DNA of 64,000 bases from NCBI RefSeq assembly GCF_005503555.1, contig NZ_SCNG01000007.1, positions 1-64,000 of the forward strand. Reading direction: 5' to 3'. How positions within the stretch are numbered: position 1 is the first letter of the stretch; each line of letters starts with the position of its first letter. The DNA is from Rudaea sp. 3F27F6 (lineage in GTDB: Bacteria; Pseudomonadota; Gammaproteobacteria; Xanthomonadales; Rhodanobacteraceae). The translations under genes and the position numbers were made by a program. The notes below the pieces were generated by a model. The model was not told the DNA's origin. It saw only the letters and a list, made by a program, of their open reading frames with translations, and ran no database searches. Below, one piece after another: positions 9,326 to 16,537 of the stretch.

Positions 9326-10144
9326 ATGAATTTCGATCCCAATCAGATTCACGGCCTCATTTCGACTTATCTCGTCCCGCTCGCCTGGAAGATTCTCGGC
9401 GCGATAGCCGTATGGATCATCGGCCGCTGGGTGATCCGTCTGATCGGCATCGCCCTCGCGCGCCTGCTCGACAGGCGCCAGATCGATTCGACGCTCTCGC
9501 GCTACACCGTCTCGGTCGCCGGCGGCCTGCTCACCCTGCTGCTCGCTATCGCGGTGCTGTCGGTGCTCGGCGTCGAAACCGCCTCGTTCGCCGCCCTGCT
9601 CGCCGCGGCCGGCGTCGCGATCGGCATGGCCTGGTCGGGCCTGCTTGCGAATTTCGCCGCCGGCGTGTTCCTGATCAGCCTGCGTCCGTTCAAGGTCGGC
9701 GACATGATCGCCGCGGGCGGCGTCACCGGCACGGTGCGCGAAATCGGCTTGTTCGGCACCACGCTCGACATGGGCGACAACGTCAAGGCGGTGATCGGCA
9801 ACAACAAGATTTTTGCCGACAACATCATCAACTACTCGGCCAACGCCTATCGCCGCGTCGACTTGACCGCCCTGCTCGCCAACGGCGTCGACGTCGAGGA
9901 CGCGAAATCGCGTCTGCGCGCCGCGGTGACGCAGATCAAGAACGTGCTCTCCACGCCCGCGCCCGACCTCGAGATTCTCGAACACACGCCGCTCGGCACG
10001 GTGCTGACCGTGCGGCCGTACTGCCACAACGACAATTACTGGCAGGTCTATTTCGACACCAACAAGGCGATCAACGACACCGCCAAGGCCGCCGGCTGGC
10101 CCGCACCGGAAACGCGCCAAGCGGTGCGTTCGATCACACCCTGA
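9326..10144 (+). CDS. mscS: Small-conductance mechanosensitive channel, MscS family
   Basis: MscS opens on membrane tension to release solutes during hypo-osmotic shock. The 272-residue protein has three membrane segments. The third is the Gly/Ala-packed pore helix (LLAAAGVAIGMAWSGLLANF, about 91-110), followed by the beta domain (RPFKVGDMI ... GTVREIGLFGT) and the cytoplasmic vestibule domain. The length is close to that of E. coli MscS (286). It is monocistronic, with a hairpin downstream. Confidence 0.92.
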   Translation: MNFDPNQIHGLISTYLVPLAWKILGAIAVWIIGRWVIRLIGIALARLLDRRQIDSTLSRYTVSVAGGLLTLLLAIAVLSVLGVETASFAALLAAAGVAIGMAWSGLLANFAAGVFLISLRPFKVGDMIAAGGVTGTVREIGLFGTTLDMGDNVKAVIGNNKIFADNIINYSANAYRRVDLTALLANGVDVEDAKSRLRAAVTQIKNVLSTPAPDLEILEHTPLGTVLTVRPYCHNDNYWQVYFDTNKAINDTAKAAGWPAPETRQAVRSITP

Positions 10145-10152
10145 CCTCAACG

Positions 10153-10178
10153 ACGGCGGCCGCATGCGCGGCCGCCGT
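10153..10178. terminator. Hairpin between convergent mscS and metal operon
   Basis: ACGGCGGCCGC (10153-10163) pairs perfectly with GCGGCCGCCGT (10168-10178) around the loop ATGC. There is only a weak T-rich tail (TTCCATTCC). It probably ends transcripts from both sides. Confidence 0.6.
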
Positions 10179-10202
10179 TCCATTCCGTCAGGCGAACCTT
10201 AG

Positions 10203-10583
10203 TCAGGCGATCCGCGGCAGCACAAACGCAAACGCCGCGCCGACTAGAAACGCCGACAACGCCAACGAATACAGCACCGCACCGGCACGACGCAGACGCG
10301 TACATGCGCGCGCCAGCACAGGATCGGCCGGGCACGGCATGCTGCGCGCACGCCAGATCGCCAGGCCGGCCAGCGCGAGCATCACCGCAGCGATGCCGAA
10401 CACAGCGGCCTTGTGCTCACTGAGCCAGACCAACTGCGGCACGGCACTGACCAGTCCGGCCAGCACTGCACCCGCACCGAGCGCCACCATCAATGCCGGC
10501 AATACGCAGCAGACCAAGGTGCCTGTGCTCGCGACCAGCGCGACGAAGGCGAGGCCCGCATTGCGCCGCAATGGCGCGTTCAC
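10203..10583 (-). CDS. MerT-like small membrane protein
   Basis: This 126-residue integral membrane protein has about four hydrophobic segments. The first contains a Cys-Cys pair (TGTLVCCVLPALM, Cys25-Cys26). A cytoplasmic loop carries two further Cys (Cys84 and Cys94). This layout matches MerT mercuric-ion transporters, which have a vicinal Cys pair in helix 1 and a Cys pair in a later loop. The start overlaps the stop of the upstream metal-binding protein gene by four bases, implying translational coupling. A role as metal-ion importer or exchanger is inferred; the ion could be mercury, copper or another soft metal. Confidence 0.6.
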   Translation of the reverse strand: MNAPLRRNAGLAFVALVASTGTLVCCVLPALMVALGAGAVLAGLVSAVPQLVWLSEHKAAVFGIAAVMLALAGLAIWRARSMPCPADPVLARACTRLRRAGAVLYSLALSAFLVGAAFAFVLPRIA

Positions 10584-10924
10584 GGCTTCGCCTCGACGCG
10601 GCGGCGAACTTCGTCAAGCGATTCGCTTTCGCGCCGCACCGCCTTCACCGTGTAGCCGGCATCGGTCAATGCCTTCTTGAGCTCGTCGTCGGCGATGTCG
10701 GTGCCGTCCTTGGTCGATAAGGCGACGAGCTTCTTCTCCAGGCTGACGACCACGTCGGTCGTCGCCGGGAACGCGCGCAGTTTCTTCTCGATGCCCTGCG
10801 CGCAGAACGCGCAGACGAGGCCGTTCACGTCCATCTCGATCGTCGCCGCGGCGACGGGCTGCGCCGTTGCGATGACCGCCGCGAATGCGGCGAAAGCGAA
10901 AAGTGTATTTTTACCGTTACGCAT
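10580..10924 (-). CDS. Periplasmic heavy-metal-binding protein (HMA, MerP-like)
   Basis: This 114-residue protein has a signal peptide (residues 1-26, ending PVAA) and one heavy-metal-associated domain with the metal-binding motif GLVCAFCAQGIEKKL (CxxC). I chose ATG at 10924 because CGGAGG sits seven bases upstream. An ATG six codons earlier has no site. Neighbours are a MerT-like membrane protein downstream and an outer-membrane-like protein upstream, so it probably shuttles a soft metal ion in the periplasm. No mercuric reductase is present. Confidence 0.78.
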   Translation of the reverse strand: MRNGKNTLFAFAAFAAVIATAQPVAAATIEMDVNGLVCAFCAQGIEKKLRAFPATTDVVVSLEKKLVALSTKDGTDIADDELKKALTDAGYTVKAVRRESESLDEVRRRVEAKP

Positions 10925-10954
10925 AAATCCTCCGGAATTCATTGGGATCAGACT

Positions 10955-11608
10955 TCAGAAATTGAACATCGCCATCAATTGCGGCTTGCCTTCGGCAGTC
11001 AGACCGGCCTCGACCCAGGCACCGCCCTTGAACAGGCGCACGAGCGCCGCCCACTCGACGCCGCGGCGCAGGCCGCCGGTGTAGTCGCGCGCCTGCACGA
11101 CGAACCAGGTCGCGAGGTCCTTGTAGTCGTGCTCGTAGGGCGCGAAGCCGAGTTGCAGGGTGTCGATGCGCTGCGAATACCTTTCGCTTTCGTGCAGGTC
11201 GCTCATCAGCGAGAAGTACACCTTGCGCGTCTCGTAGTCGGCCTGGAAGCCGGCATTGCGGTCGAGCACGCTGCCGCGGAAGCGGTTGCCGGTGGCGCTG
11301 CCGAGACCGCCCCAGACGAACACGTTGGCCTGTGCGTCGTCGAGGTTCCAGCGCTTGAGCAGATAGTTCGCGCGCAGCGTCCCGATGTCGCGACGGCCGC
11401 CGTCGATGTCGCTGTCGGTGCGCTGTACCGCCGCACCGAGCGAAAGCCAGTAGTAAGGCGCATAGAACGCCTGCACCTCACGCATGGTGCCTGCGCCGTA
11501 CTCGGCCATCACGGTGGTGCCGTCGGCGAACGCGATCGGCTTGGCCTGCGCGCTTTGTGCGAGCGCAAGCAGAATGCCGGCACCCGTGCCGGCGAGAAAT
11601 TTCAACAC
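10955..11608 (-). CDS. Exported beta-rich protein of a metal operon
   Basis: This 217-residue protein starts at GTG, with GAGGA about eight bases upstream. Residues 1-22 are a signal peptide (ALAQSAQA). The mature protein has alternating aromatic and hydrophobic strands (YYWLSLGAAVQ, ANVFVWGGLG, RKVYFSLMSD) and ends with the aromatic Phe typical of outer-membrane barrels (LMAMFNF). The family is not recognised. It is the second gene of the metal operon; a role in outer-membrane passage of metal is speculative. Confidence 0.6.
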   Translation of the reverse strand: MLKFLAGTGAGILLALAQSAQAKPIAFADGTTVMAEYGAGTMREVQAFYAPYYWLSLGAAVQRTDSDIDGGRRDIGTLRANYLLKRWNLDDAQANVFVWGGLGSATGNRFRGSVLDRNAGFQADYETRKVYFSLMSDLHESERYSQRIDTLQLGFAPYEHDYKDLATWFVVQARDYTGGLRRGVEWAALVRLFKGGAWVEAGLTAEGKPQLMAMFNF

Positions 11609-11686
11609 GATTCGATCCTCTTCAAATCCAGTGCGCAGACGCGCACATGCCGCACCTTCGGCGCGGCCGCTCAGAAATGGGCAGGA

Positions 11687-12025
11687 TCAGGCGATCGGAG
11701 GTCGGATCGGCGGGCCTTCGTCGCGCCCGACCACGGACGTGTCGGACGACGGCGCGTGCGCGTGTGCGGAATCGGAAGGAGCCAGGCCGGGAGCGCCCGG
11801 CGCGAGGAAGGCGGCCAGCCCGGCGAGGCAGGCCTGGACGCAGGCAGCCGGCGGGCAATCGCCGACGCAGCACGGCACCTTCTTTTCCGCGCCGCCGCCC
11901 TGCTGGGCCATCGCCTGCATGCAGTCGTCCGCCTGCGCGCGCGCGGAGATCGCCGCCAGCACGGGCAGCGGCCCCTGCAGGACGAGGCTCAGCGACAGCA
12001 GCAGTTTGAGGACGGTACGCAGCAT
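11687..12025 (-). CDS. Cys-rich exported protein, CopL-like layout
   Basis: This 112-residue protein has a signal peptide (MLRTVLKLLLSLSLVLQG, cut near L-A-A) and a Cys cluster (DDCMQAM, VPCCVGDCPPAACVQACLAG). A His/Ala/Pro-rich tail follows. Small Cys/Met/His-rich secreted proteins with an MPCC..DC..C..C layout, such as CopL, precede copper-resistance genes in Xanthomonas. The similarity is by pattern only. It is first in a four-gene operon with the outer-membrane-like, HMA and MerT-like genes and diverges from the gene at 12151. Confidence 0.55.
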   Translation of the reverse strand: MLRTVLKLLLSLSLVLQGPLPVLAAISARAQADDCMQAMAQQGGGAEKKVPCCVGDCPPAACVQACLAGLAAFLAPGAPGLAPSDSAHAHAPSSDTSVVGRDEGPPIRPPIA

Positions 12026-12150
12026 GAGATGACTCTACCCCTGCGAAGACCCGTGCGTCGAGGAAAAACTTACGTCCCGCCTCGATTGAAATGCGGGCGA
12101 TCGCGTCGGTGAGTTAACATCGCGCCATCCAAAACGACCGCTCCGACGCC

Positions 12151-13377
12151 ATGAAGATCTCTTTCCGCGCGGCCCTCGCGCTGCTCGTCATTTTCCTTGC
12201 CGCCTGCGCCGCTCCGGCGCCGAAATCGAAGCCCGACTCGCCGCTGATTCTGATCTCGATCGATGGCTTCCGCGCCGACTATCTCGACCGCGGCCTGACC
12301 CCGAACCTCTCGGCGCTGGCCGCCGACGGCGTGCGCGCGGAAGCGATGCGCCCGGCTTTCCCGAGCCTGACTTTTCCGAACCATTACACCCTGGTCACCG
12401 GCCTGTACCCGGATCATCACGGCATCGTCAACAACACCATGGTCGATCCCGTGCTCGGCAAGTTCAGCTACAAGAAAAGCGCCGAACTGAGCGGCCGCTG
12501 GTGGGACGGCGCCGAACCGCTATGGGTGACCGCCGGCCGTCAGGGCGTGCGCAGCGGAACGATGTTCTGGCCGGGCAGCGACGTCGAAATCCGCGGCGGC
12601 CGGCCGGACTACTTCCTGCCGTTCAACGGCAAGATGACGCCCGAGCAGCGCGTCGAGCAGGTGCTCGGCTGGCTCGACCTGCCCGCCGACCGGCGCCCCC
12701 GCTTCCTCACCCTGTACTTCGAACAGGTCGACCACGAAAGCCACGACCACGGCCCGAACTCGCCGGAAGCCGACGCCGCCCTGCGCACGATCGACTCGAC
12801 GATCGGCCGCCTCGTCGACGAACTGAAGAAGCGCAACCTGTATGCGAAGACCAACATGGTCATCGTCTCCGACCACGGCATGACCGCGGTTTCCGACCAG
12901 CGCAATGTGCTGCTCGACCGCCTCATCGACCTGACCCACGTCGACCTCGTCACCGCCGGCGTGCTGACTGGGCTCAATCCGAAGCCCGGCTACGAGGACG
13001 AAGTCGAAAAGGCTCTGCTCGCCGCGCACGATCACGTCCAGTGCTGGCGCAAGGGCGAGATCCCGGCGCGTCTGCATTACGGCACGAATCCGCGCATTCC
13101 GGCCATCGTCTGCGCCGCCGAGGACGGCTGGCAATTGCAGACCCAGTCCTTCCTCGACCGCCCCAACGCGCGCCACGGCGGCGGCGAGCACGGCTACGAC
13201 AACGCCGACCCGAACATGCGCGCGCTGTTCGTCGCCCACGGGCCGGCGTTCAAGCACGGCCTGGTCGTGGCCGAATTCGACAACGTCGACGTCTATCCGC
13301 TGTTGGCGCAGTTGCTCGGGGTCAGGCCCGAGCCGAACGACGGCAATGCCGCCACGGCCCGCGAGATGCTGCGCTGA
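12151..13377 (+). CDS. Ectonucleotide pyrophosphatase/phosphodiesterase lipoprotein
   Basis: This is a member of the alkaline-phosphatase superfamily NPP branch, which hydrolyses nucleotide and related phosphodiesters. The signal peptide ends in the lipobox LAAC (Cys19). Conserved metal and catalytic residues include Asp38 (ISIDGFRADY), the Thr nucleophile Thr74 (PSLTFPNHYTLVTG), a DHESHDHGP segment, VSDHGM and GGGEHGYDN. The length of 408 matches the bacterial NPP described in Xanthomonas. It is probably periplasmic or surface-anchored. It is monocistronic, and its end lies close to the promoter of the arginine operon. Confidence 0.9.
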   Translation: MKISFRAALALLVIFLAACAAPAPKSKPDSPLILISIDGFRADYLDRGLTPNLSALAADGVRAEAMRPAFPSLTFPNHYTLVTGLYPDHHGIVNNTMVDPVLGKFSYKKSAELSGRWWDGAEPLWVTAGRQGVRSGTMFWPGSDVEIRGGRPDYFLPFNGKMTPEQRVEQVLGWLDLPADRRPRFLTLYFEQVDHESHDHGPNSPEADAALRTIDSTIGRLVDELKKRNLYAKTNMVIVSDHGMTAVSDQRNVLLDRLIDLTHVDLVTAGVLTGLNPKPGYEDEVEKALLAAHDHVQCWRKGEIPARLHYGTNPRIPAIVCAAEDGWQLQTQSFLDRPNARHGGGEHGYDNADPNMRALFVAHGPAFKHGLVVAEFDNVDVYPLLAQLLGVRPEPNDGNAATAREMLR

Positions 13378-13385
13378 GATTCCTG

Positions 13386-13414
13386 TTGCGCCGCGGCATT
13401 TTTCCGTGCATGAT
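13386..13414 (+). promoter_or_regulatory. Probable sigma-70 promoter of the arginine operon
   Basis: TTGCGC (13386-13391), a 17-base spacer and CATGAT (13409-13414) form a moderate sigma-70 match just past the end of the upstream gene. Transcription would start near 13421, shortly before the leader reading frame at 13441. Confidence 0.5.
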
Positions 13415-13440
13415 TGGCCGTCCAAACGACAGTACCCCCG

Positions 13441-13545
13441 ATGAATCAGCTCTTCGCCACCGTTGAAATCCTGTCCAGCGCCGATATGGCCGCGGGCATG
13501 ACGTCGCGCGCGCGTCGACCGACCACGACCAACACGGCCGGGTAA
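13441..13545 (+). CDS. Candidate leader peptide of the arginine operon
   Basis: This 34-codon frame begins with ATG 20 bases past the predicted transcription start and ends with TAA at 13543-13545. Codons 23-26 are Arg-Ala-Arg-Arg (TSRARRP) and codons 28-32 are Thr-Thr-Thr-Asn-Thr. A terminator follows 33 bases later, and the first structural gene starts 195 bases downstream. This is the layout of an attenuation leader. No clear Shine-Dalgarno site precedes the ATG, which weakens the call. Arg control would fit the operon; the Thr run resembles thr leaders, so a threonine signal is the alternative. Confidence 0.45.
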   Translation: MNQLFATVEILSSADMAAGMTSRARRPTTTNTAG

Positions 13546-13577
13546 GCTGTCGCACGATTTTCATGTGATTCGACGAT

Positions 13578-13605
13578 AAAAACCCGGCTCCGTGCCGGGT
13601 TTTTT
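13578..13605 (+). terminator. Terminator of a putative attenuator, with competing antiterminator arm
   Basis: AAAAACCCGGC (13578-13588), a 5-base loop and GCCGGGTTTTT (13594-13604) form a strong intrinsic terminator inside the untranslated leader. The 3-prime arm GCCGGGT also occurs at the end of the leader frame (13537-13543). It could pair there with ACCCGGC (13582-13588), giving a mutually exclusive antiterminator. The A-rich 5-prime side also makes it a terminator on the other strand. Confidence 0.7.
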
Positions 13606-13740
13606 GTTTTTGGGTTTTTCACCGAGGCTTGCAGATGGCAATTCGACAGCACCTTGCGGCGATCCATCGCCGAAAGACAACCGGCCATCCGCAGCCGCAC
13701 TTTTCACAAAAAGCATTCTTCTTCGTAGAGCATTGACGAA

Positions 13741-14775
13741 ATGGCTATCCGACACTTTCTTACCACGCAGGATTGGACTCGCCCCGAACTCGACGCGCTG
13801 CTCGCACGCGCCGCCCAGTTCAAACAGCACAAGCTCGGCGACGAGCTGAAAGGCAAGGCGGTCGCCCTGCTGTTCTTCAACCCGTCGATGCGCACGCGCA
13901 CGAGCTTCGAGCTCGGCGCGTTCCAGCTCGGCGGCCATGCCGTCGTGCTGCAGCCCGGCAAGGACGCATGGCCGATCGAATTCGAACTCGGCACGGTGAT
14001 GGACGGCGAGACTGAAGAACACATCGCCGAAGTCGCGCGCGTGTTGTCCCGCTACGTCGATTTGATCGCCGTGCGTGCGTTCCCGAAATTCAAGGACTGG
14101 TCGATCGACCGCCAGGATCACGTGATCCATTCCTTCGCCAAGTACGCGACCGTGCCGGTGATCAACATGGAAACGATCACCCATCCGATGCAGGAACTCG
14201 CGCATATCCTCGCCCTGCAGCAGCACTTCGGCACCACGGATCTGCGCGGCAAGAAGTACGTGCTGACCTGGACCTACCATCCGAAGCCGCTCAATACGGC
14301 CGTGGCGAACTCCGCGCTGCAGATCGCCACGCGTTACGGCATGGACGTGACCCTGCTCTGCCCGACGCCCGAATACGCGCTCGACCAGCGCTATCTCGAT
14401 TTCGCCAAGCAGAACGTCGCCGAGAACGGCGGCAGCTTTGCAATCTCGCACGACGTCGATGCTACGTACAAAGGCGCCGACATCGTCTACGCGAAGAGCT
14501 GGGGCGCGCTGCCCTACTTCGGCAAGTGGGAAAACGAAAAGCCCATTCGCGACGCGCACCAGCATTTCATCGTCGACGAGCGCAAGATGGCGCTGACCAA
14601 CCACGGCGTGTTCAGCCACTGCCTGCCGCTGCGCCGCAACGTCAAGGCGACCGACGCGGTGATGGACTCGCCGGCCTGTATCGCGATCGACGAGGCCGAG
14701 AACCGGCTGCATGTGCAGAAGGCGGTGATGGCGACGCTGGCGCGCGGACAATCAGCAGTGAGCGGTGAGCGGTGA
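13741..14775 (+). CDS. argF': N-acetylornithine carbamoyltransferase
   Basis: This enzyme makes N-acetylcitrulline from N-acetylornithine and carbamoyl phosphate, replacing ordinary ornithine carbamoyltransferase. The 344 residues contain the carbamoyl-phosphate loop FFNPSMRTRTSFELG (47-60), HPMQELAHI (148-156) and HCLPLRRN (293-300). Glu92, which selects the acetylated substrate in the Xanthomonas enzyme, and Lys302, carboxylated there, are at the same positions. The insert WTYHPKPLN is also typical. It is first in the operon and 70 bases before argG. The last residues (AVSGER) are encoded by one arm of an inverted repeat. Confidence 0.95.
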   Translation: MAIRHFLTTQDWTRPELDALLARAAQFKQHKLGDELKGKAVALLFFNPSMRTRTSFELGAFQLGGHAVVLQPGKDAWPIEFELGTVMDGETEEHIAEVARVLSRYVDLIAVRAFPKFKDWSIDRQDHVIHSFAKYATVPVINMETITHPMQELAHILALQQHFGTTDLRGKKYVLTWTYHPKPLNTAVANSALQIATRYGMDVTLLCPTPEYALDQRYLDFAKQNVAENGGSFAISHDVDATYKGADIVYAKSWGALPYFGKWENEKPIRDAHQHFIVDERKMALTNHGVFSHCLPLRRNVKATDAVMDSPACIAIDEAENRLHVQKAVMATLARGQSAVSGER

Positions 14776-14883
14776 GCGGGAAACGGCGTCAGCTCCGCAC
14801 TGTCTCGATCTGATTCTTTCAACGATTTACTGGAAATGCATTCAATGACTAATCACTCCGACCGCTCACCGCTCACCGCTGAC
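14758..14883. repeat. Inverted repeat spanning the argF'/argG junction
   Basis: Two 22-base arms built from GTGAGCG-type units (14758-14779 and 14862-14883) are inverted copies with one mismatch and 82 bases between. The left arm covers the last codons and stop of argF'. The right arm lies inside the argG reading frame (Ser-Asp-Arg-Ser-Pro-Leu-Thr-Ala-Asp). In mRNA it would form a long stem enclosing the argG ribosome site. Confidence 0.85.
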
Positions 14884-16080
14884 CGTTCACAAAACCAAGA
14901 TATCGTCCTCGCCTTCTCCGGCGGCCTCGACACGAGCTTCTGCGTGCCGTACCTGCAAGAGCGCGGCTACCGCGTGCACACCGTGTTCGCCGATACCGGC
15001 GGCGTCGATGCGGAAGAACGCACCTTCATCGAAAACCGCGCGAAGGAACTCGGCGTCGCCAGCCACGTCACCGTCGACGGCGGACCGGCGATCTGGAACG
15101 GCTTCGTCAAACCGTTCGTGCAAGCGGGACAGGGCTATCAGGGCCAGTATCCGCTGCTCGTGTCCGACCGCTATCTGATCGTCGAGGCCGCGTTGAAGCG
15201 CTGCGACGAACTCGGCACCAAGTACATCGCGCACGGTTGCACCGGCATGGGCAACGATCAGGTGCGCTTCGACCTGACGATCAAGGCGCTCGGCGACTAC
15301 GTCATCGTCGCGCCGATCCGCGAAATCCAGAAAGAACACACGCACACGCGCGCCTACGAGCAGGACTATTTGGAGCAGCGCGGCTTCGGCGTGCGCGCCA
15401 AGCAGAAGAGCTACACGATCAACGAGAACCTGCTCGGCGTGACCATGTCGGGCGGCGAGATCGACCGCTGGGAAGCGCCCGGCGAAGGCGCGCGCGGCTG
15501 GAACGCACCGCGCAGCGAATGGCCGACCGCGCCGCTGCGCGCGACGATCGGCTTCACCGCAGGCGAAGCCGTGTCGCTCGACGGCGAAAAGCTCGCCGGC
15601 CACGAGATCCTCGCGCGGCTCAATCGCGAATTCGCCAAGTACGGCGTCGGCCGCGGCCTCTACACCGGCGACACCACGATCGGCCTCAAGGGCCGCATCA
15701 TCTTCGAAGCGCCCGGCCTGACCGCGCTGCTGACCGCGCATCGCGCGCTCGAAGAAGCAGTGCTGTCGAAACTGCAGAACCGCTTCAAGCCCGAAGTCGC
15801 GCGCGCCTGGGTCGAACTGGTCTATGAAGGTTTCTTCCACGATCCGCTCAAGGCCGACCTCGAAGCCTTCCTCGCGTCCTCGCAGACCAAGGTCAACGGC
15901 GAAGTGACATTGGAAACCAGCGGCGGCAGCGTCGGCGCGGTCGCGGTGAAATCGCCGCACATCCTCAATGCCAAGGGCGCGACCTATGCGCAGTCGGCCG
16001 ACTGGGGCGTGGAGGAAGCCGAGGGCTTTATCCGCCTCTATGGCATGAGTTCGACGTTGTGGGCCGAAGTGAACCGTTGA
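14845..16080 (+). CDS. argG: Argininosuccinate synthase
   Basis: ArgG joins citrulline and aspartate with ATP. The nucleotide loop [10 protein letters not shown] is at 22-31 instead of close to residue 10, because about 16 N-terminal residues derive from the inverted repeat. Other segments are [53 protein letters not shown] and [20 protein letters not shown] chose ATG at 14845, eight bases after TGGA; ATG at 14836 would add three residues. A stop at 16080 gives 411 residues. In this pathway deacetylation happens before ArgG acts, so the substrate is ordinary citrulline. Confidence 0.95.
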   Translation: MTNHSDRSPLTADRSQNQDIVLAFSGGLDTSFCVPYLQERGYRVHTVFADTGGVDAEERTFIENRAKELGVASHVTVDGGPAIWNGFVKPFVQAGQGYQGQYPLLVSDRYLIVEAALKRCDELGTKYIAHGCTGMGNDQVRFDLTIKALGDYVIVAPIREIQKEHTHTRAYEQDYLEQRGFGVRAKQKSYTINENLLGVTMSGGEIDRWEAPGEGARGWNAPRSEWPTAPLRATIGFTAGEAVSLDGEKLAGHEILARLNREFAKYGVGRGLYTGDTTIGLKGRIIFEAPGLTALLTAHRALEEAVLSKLQNRFKPEVARAWVELVYEGFFHDPLKADLEAFLASSQTKVNGEVTLETSGGSVGAVAVKSPHILNAKGATYAQSADWGVEEAEGFIRLYGMSSTLWAEVNR

Positions 16081-16087
16081 GACCGGA

Positions 16088-16537
16088 ATGAACGACACGA
16101 CCGCCCAATTGCGCATCAGCACAAACCGCGACGAGCTCGATCTCGCGTTGATCCACGACTTTCTTTCACGCGAGGCGTATTGGAGCCAAGGCATTCCGCT
16201 CGCAGTCGTGCAACGCGCGATAGAGAACTCGTTGTGCTTCGGCGGCTATCTTGAAGGCAAGCAAGTGGCGTTTGCGCGCGTCGTCAGCGACTACGCCACC
16301 TTCGGCTATCTCGCCGATGTATTCGTGATCGAATCCTGCCGCGGGCTCGGCTATGCGAAAGCAATCGTCGGCGCCGCGATGGACGAGCCGCGCCTGCAGG
16401 GTCTGCGGCGGATCATGTTGATGACGCGCGATGCGCACCCGCTCTACACGGGCTTTGGATTCACGCCCTTGTCCAAGCCCGGCAATGCGATGGAGATCAA
16501 TCGGCGGGATATCTATACGACGGCAGGTGCCCCATGA
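16088..16537 (+). CDS. GNAT-family N-acetyltransferase
   Basis: This 149-residue GNAT protein starts seven bases after argG and overlaps argE' by four bases. The acetyl-CoA fold is seen as GGYLEGKQVAFARVV, YLADVFVIESCRGLGYAKAI (motif A, with R-G-L-G-Y in place of RGxGxG/A) and LMTRDAHPLYTGFGF. It is embedded between argG and the acetylcitrulline deacetylase gene. Whether it has a role in arginine synthesis is unknown; the fused ArgB already has a synthase domain. The substrate cannot be told. Confidence 0.85.
   Translation: MNDTTAQLRISTNRDELDLALIHDFLSREAYWSQGIPLAVVQRAIENSLCFGGYLEGKQVAFARVVSDYATFGYLADVFVIESCRGLGYAKAIVGAAMDEPRLQGLRRIMLMTRDAHPLYTGFGFTPLSKPGNAMEINRRDIYTTAGAP

Noticed and set aside
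10203-10924. A true mercury-resistance operon
   Set aside because: No merA, merR or merC is nearby, and the partner genes differ from known mer operons, so only MerT-like and MerP-like are claimed.
13403-13466. Alternative short frame starting ATG at 13410 in the arginine leader
   Set aside because: It is only 18 codons, ends inside the other leader frame, has no run of control codons and does not place a ribosome near the competing stems.
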